A stretch of DNA of 64,000 bases from Streptococcus mitis. Its GTDB lineage: Bacteria; Bacillota; Bacilli; Lactobacillales; Streptococcaceae. Both the position numbers and the translations under genes were made by a program. This document shows, piece after piece, positions 63,927 through 64,000 of the stretch; within the stretch, counting starts at the first letter, position 1; each line of letters opens with the position of its first letter. Where the stretch lies: contig NZ_JALDTZ010000007.1 in NCBI RefSeq assembly GCF_023109105.1, positions 28,447-92,446 on the forward strand, read 5' to 3'. The notes beneath the pieces were generated by a model. The model was given only the letters and a program-made list of their open reading frames with translations, searched no databases and had not been told where the DNA came from.

Positions 63927-63999
63927 TGGCGCGAGACGGAATCGAACCGCCGACACATGGAGCTTCAATCCATTGCTCTACCAACTGAGCTACCGAGCC
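63927..63999 (-). tRNA. tRNA-Phe (anticodon GAA)
   Basis: 73 nt; anticodon stem-loop ATGGATTGAAGCTCCAT, T-loop GGTTCGATTCC. Acceptor GGCTCGG against TCGCGCC leaves a T4-C69 mismatch and a G7-T66 wobble. It is the rightmost gene of the visible tRNA operon. Confidence 0.92.
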
Positions 64000-64000
64000 T

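Overview
The window is low-GC Gram-positive chromosome from a Mitis-group Streptococcus, most likely S. mitis or a close relative of S. pneumoniae. The evidence is a near-pneumococcal surface pullulanase (spuA), a complete competence pilus operon with a SigX box, four BOX elements, three CiaR-dependent csRNAs, IS1167-like ISL3-family elements and a pneumococcus-like tRNA cluster. No search was run; names rest on recognised protein and motif patterns.

Layout. 1-784 is the start of rpoB, divergent from spuA (1234-5130). 5.3-16.7 kb is a minus-strand housekeeping block: flavin oxidoreductase, glmS, a GH1 glycosidase, proS, rseP/eep, cdsA, uppS, a nucleotidyltransferase-like gene and ruvB. 14.9-17.8 kb is dense in small RNA: three csRNAs and a full Fst/RNA II type I toxin-antitoxin locus. 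Two GNAT acetyltransferases follow. 19.0-32.7 kb is accessory: a DUF3021/LytTR/ABC-exporter operon, a MarR-controlled BAAT-type acyl hydrolase, and a 1.8-kilo-residue MucBP adhesin flanked by two decayed IS1167-like copies. 32.7-57.8 kb returns to core genes: khpB(jag)-yidC-rnpA, ackA, two methyltransferases, comGA-GG, a zinc alcohol dehydrogenase, nagA, an OatA-like acyltransferase, tgt, pcp, a MarR/DUF1304 pair, a LysM wall protein, a HAD hydrolase, a MATE exporter, thrC and a glutamate-cysteine ligase-like gene.

57.9-63.5 kb is an integrative element in the 3' end of tRNA-Leu(CAA), bounded by exact 59-bp direct repeats. It carries a truncated Nudix gene, an SMR efflux gene, a solo IS1167 end, an XRE repressor with an operator array, a probable antisense RNA, a Rep_trans-type initiator/relaxase, a small hypothetical gene, a DUF3173 gene and a tyrosine integrase. 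Six tRNA genes (Leu, Gln, His, Trp, Tyr, Phe), transcribed leftward, close the window.

Regulatory links visible in the sequence: NagR-type dre sites occur at both glmS (amino-sugar synthesis) and nagA (amino-sugar breakdown). CcpA cre-like sites lie at spuA and ackA. Twin inverted repeats lie before the MarR gene and before its neighbouring hydrolase. A SigX box drives comG. A WalR-type box precedes the LysM gene. The most unusual material is the tRNA-Leu element with its candidate antisense-RNA control and oriT/origin hairpins, the BAAT/MarR unit, and the IS-flanked adhesin with a recurring 44-bp hairpin inside the IS copies.
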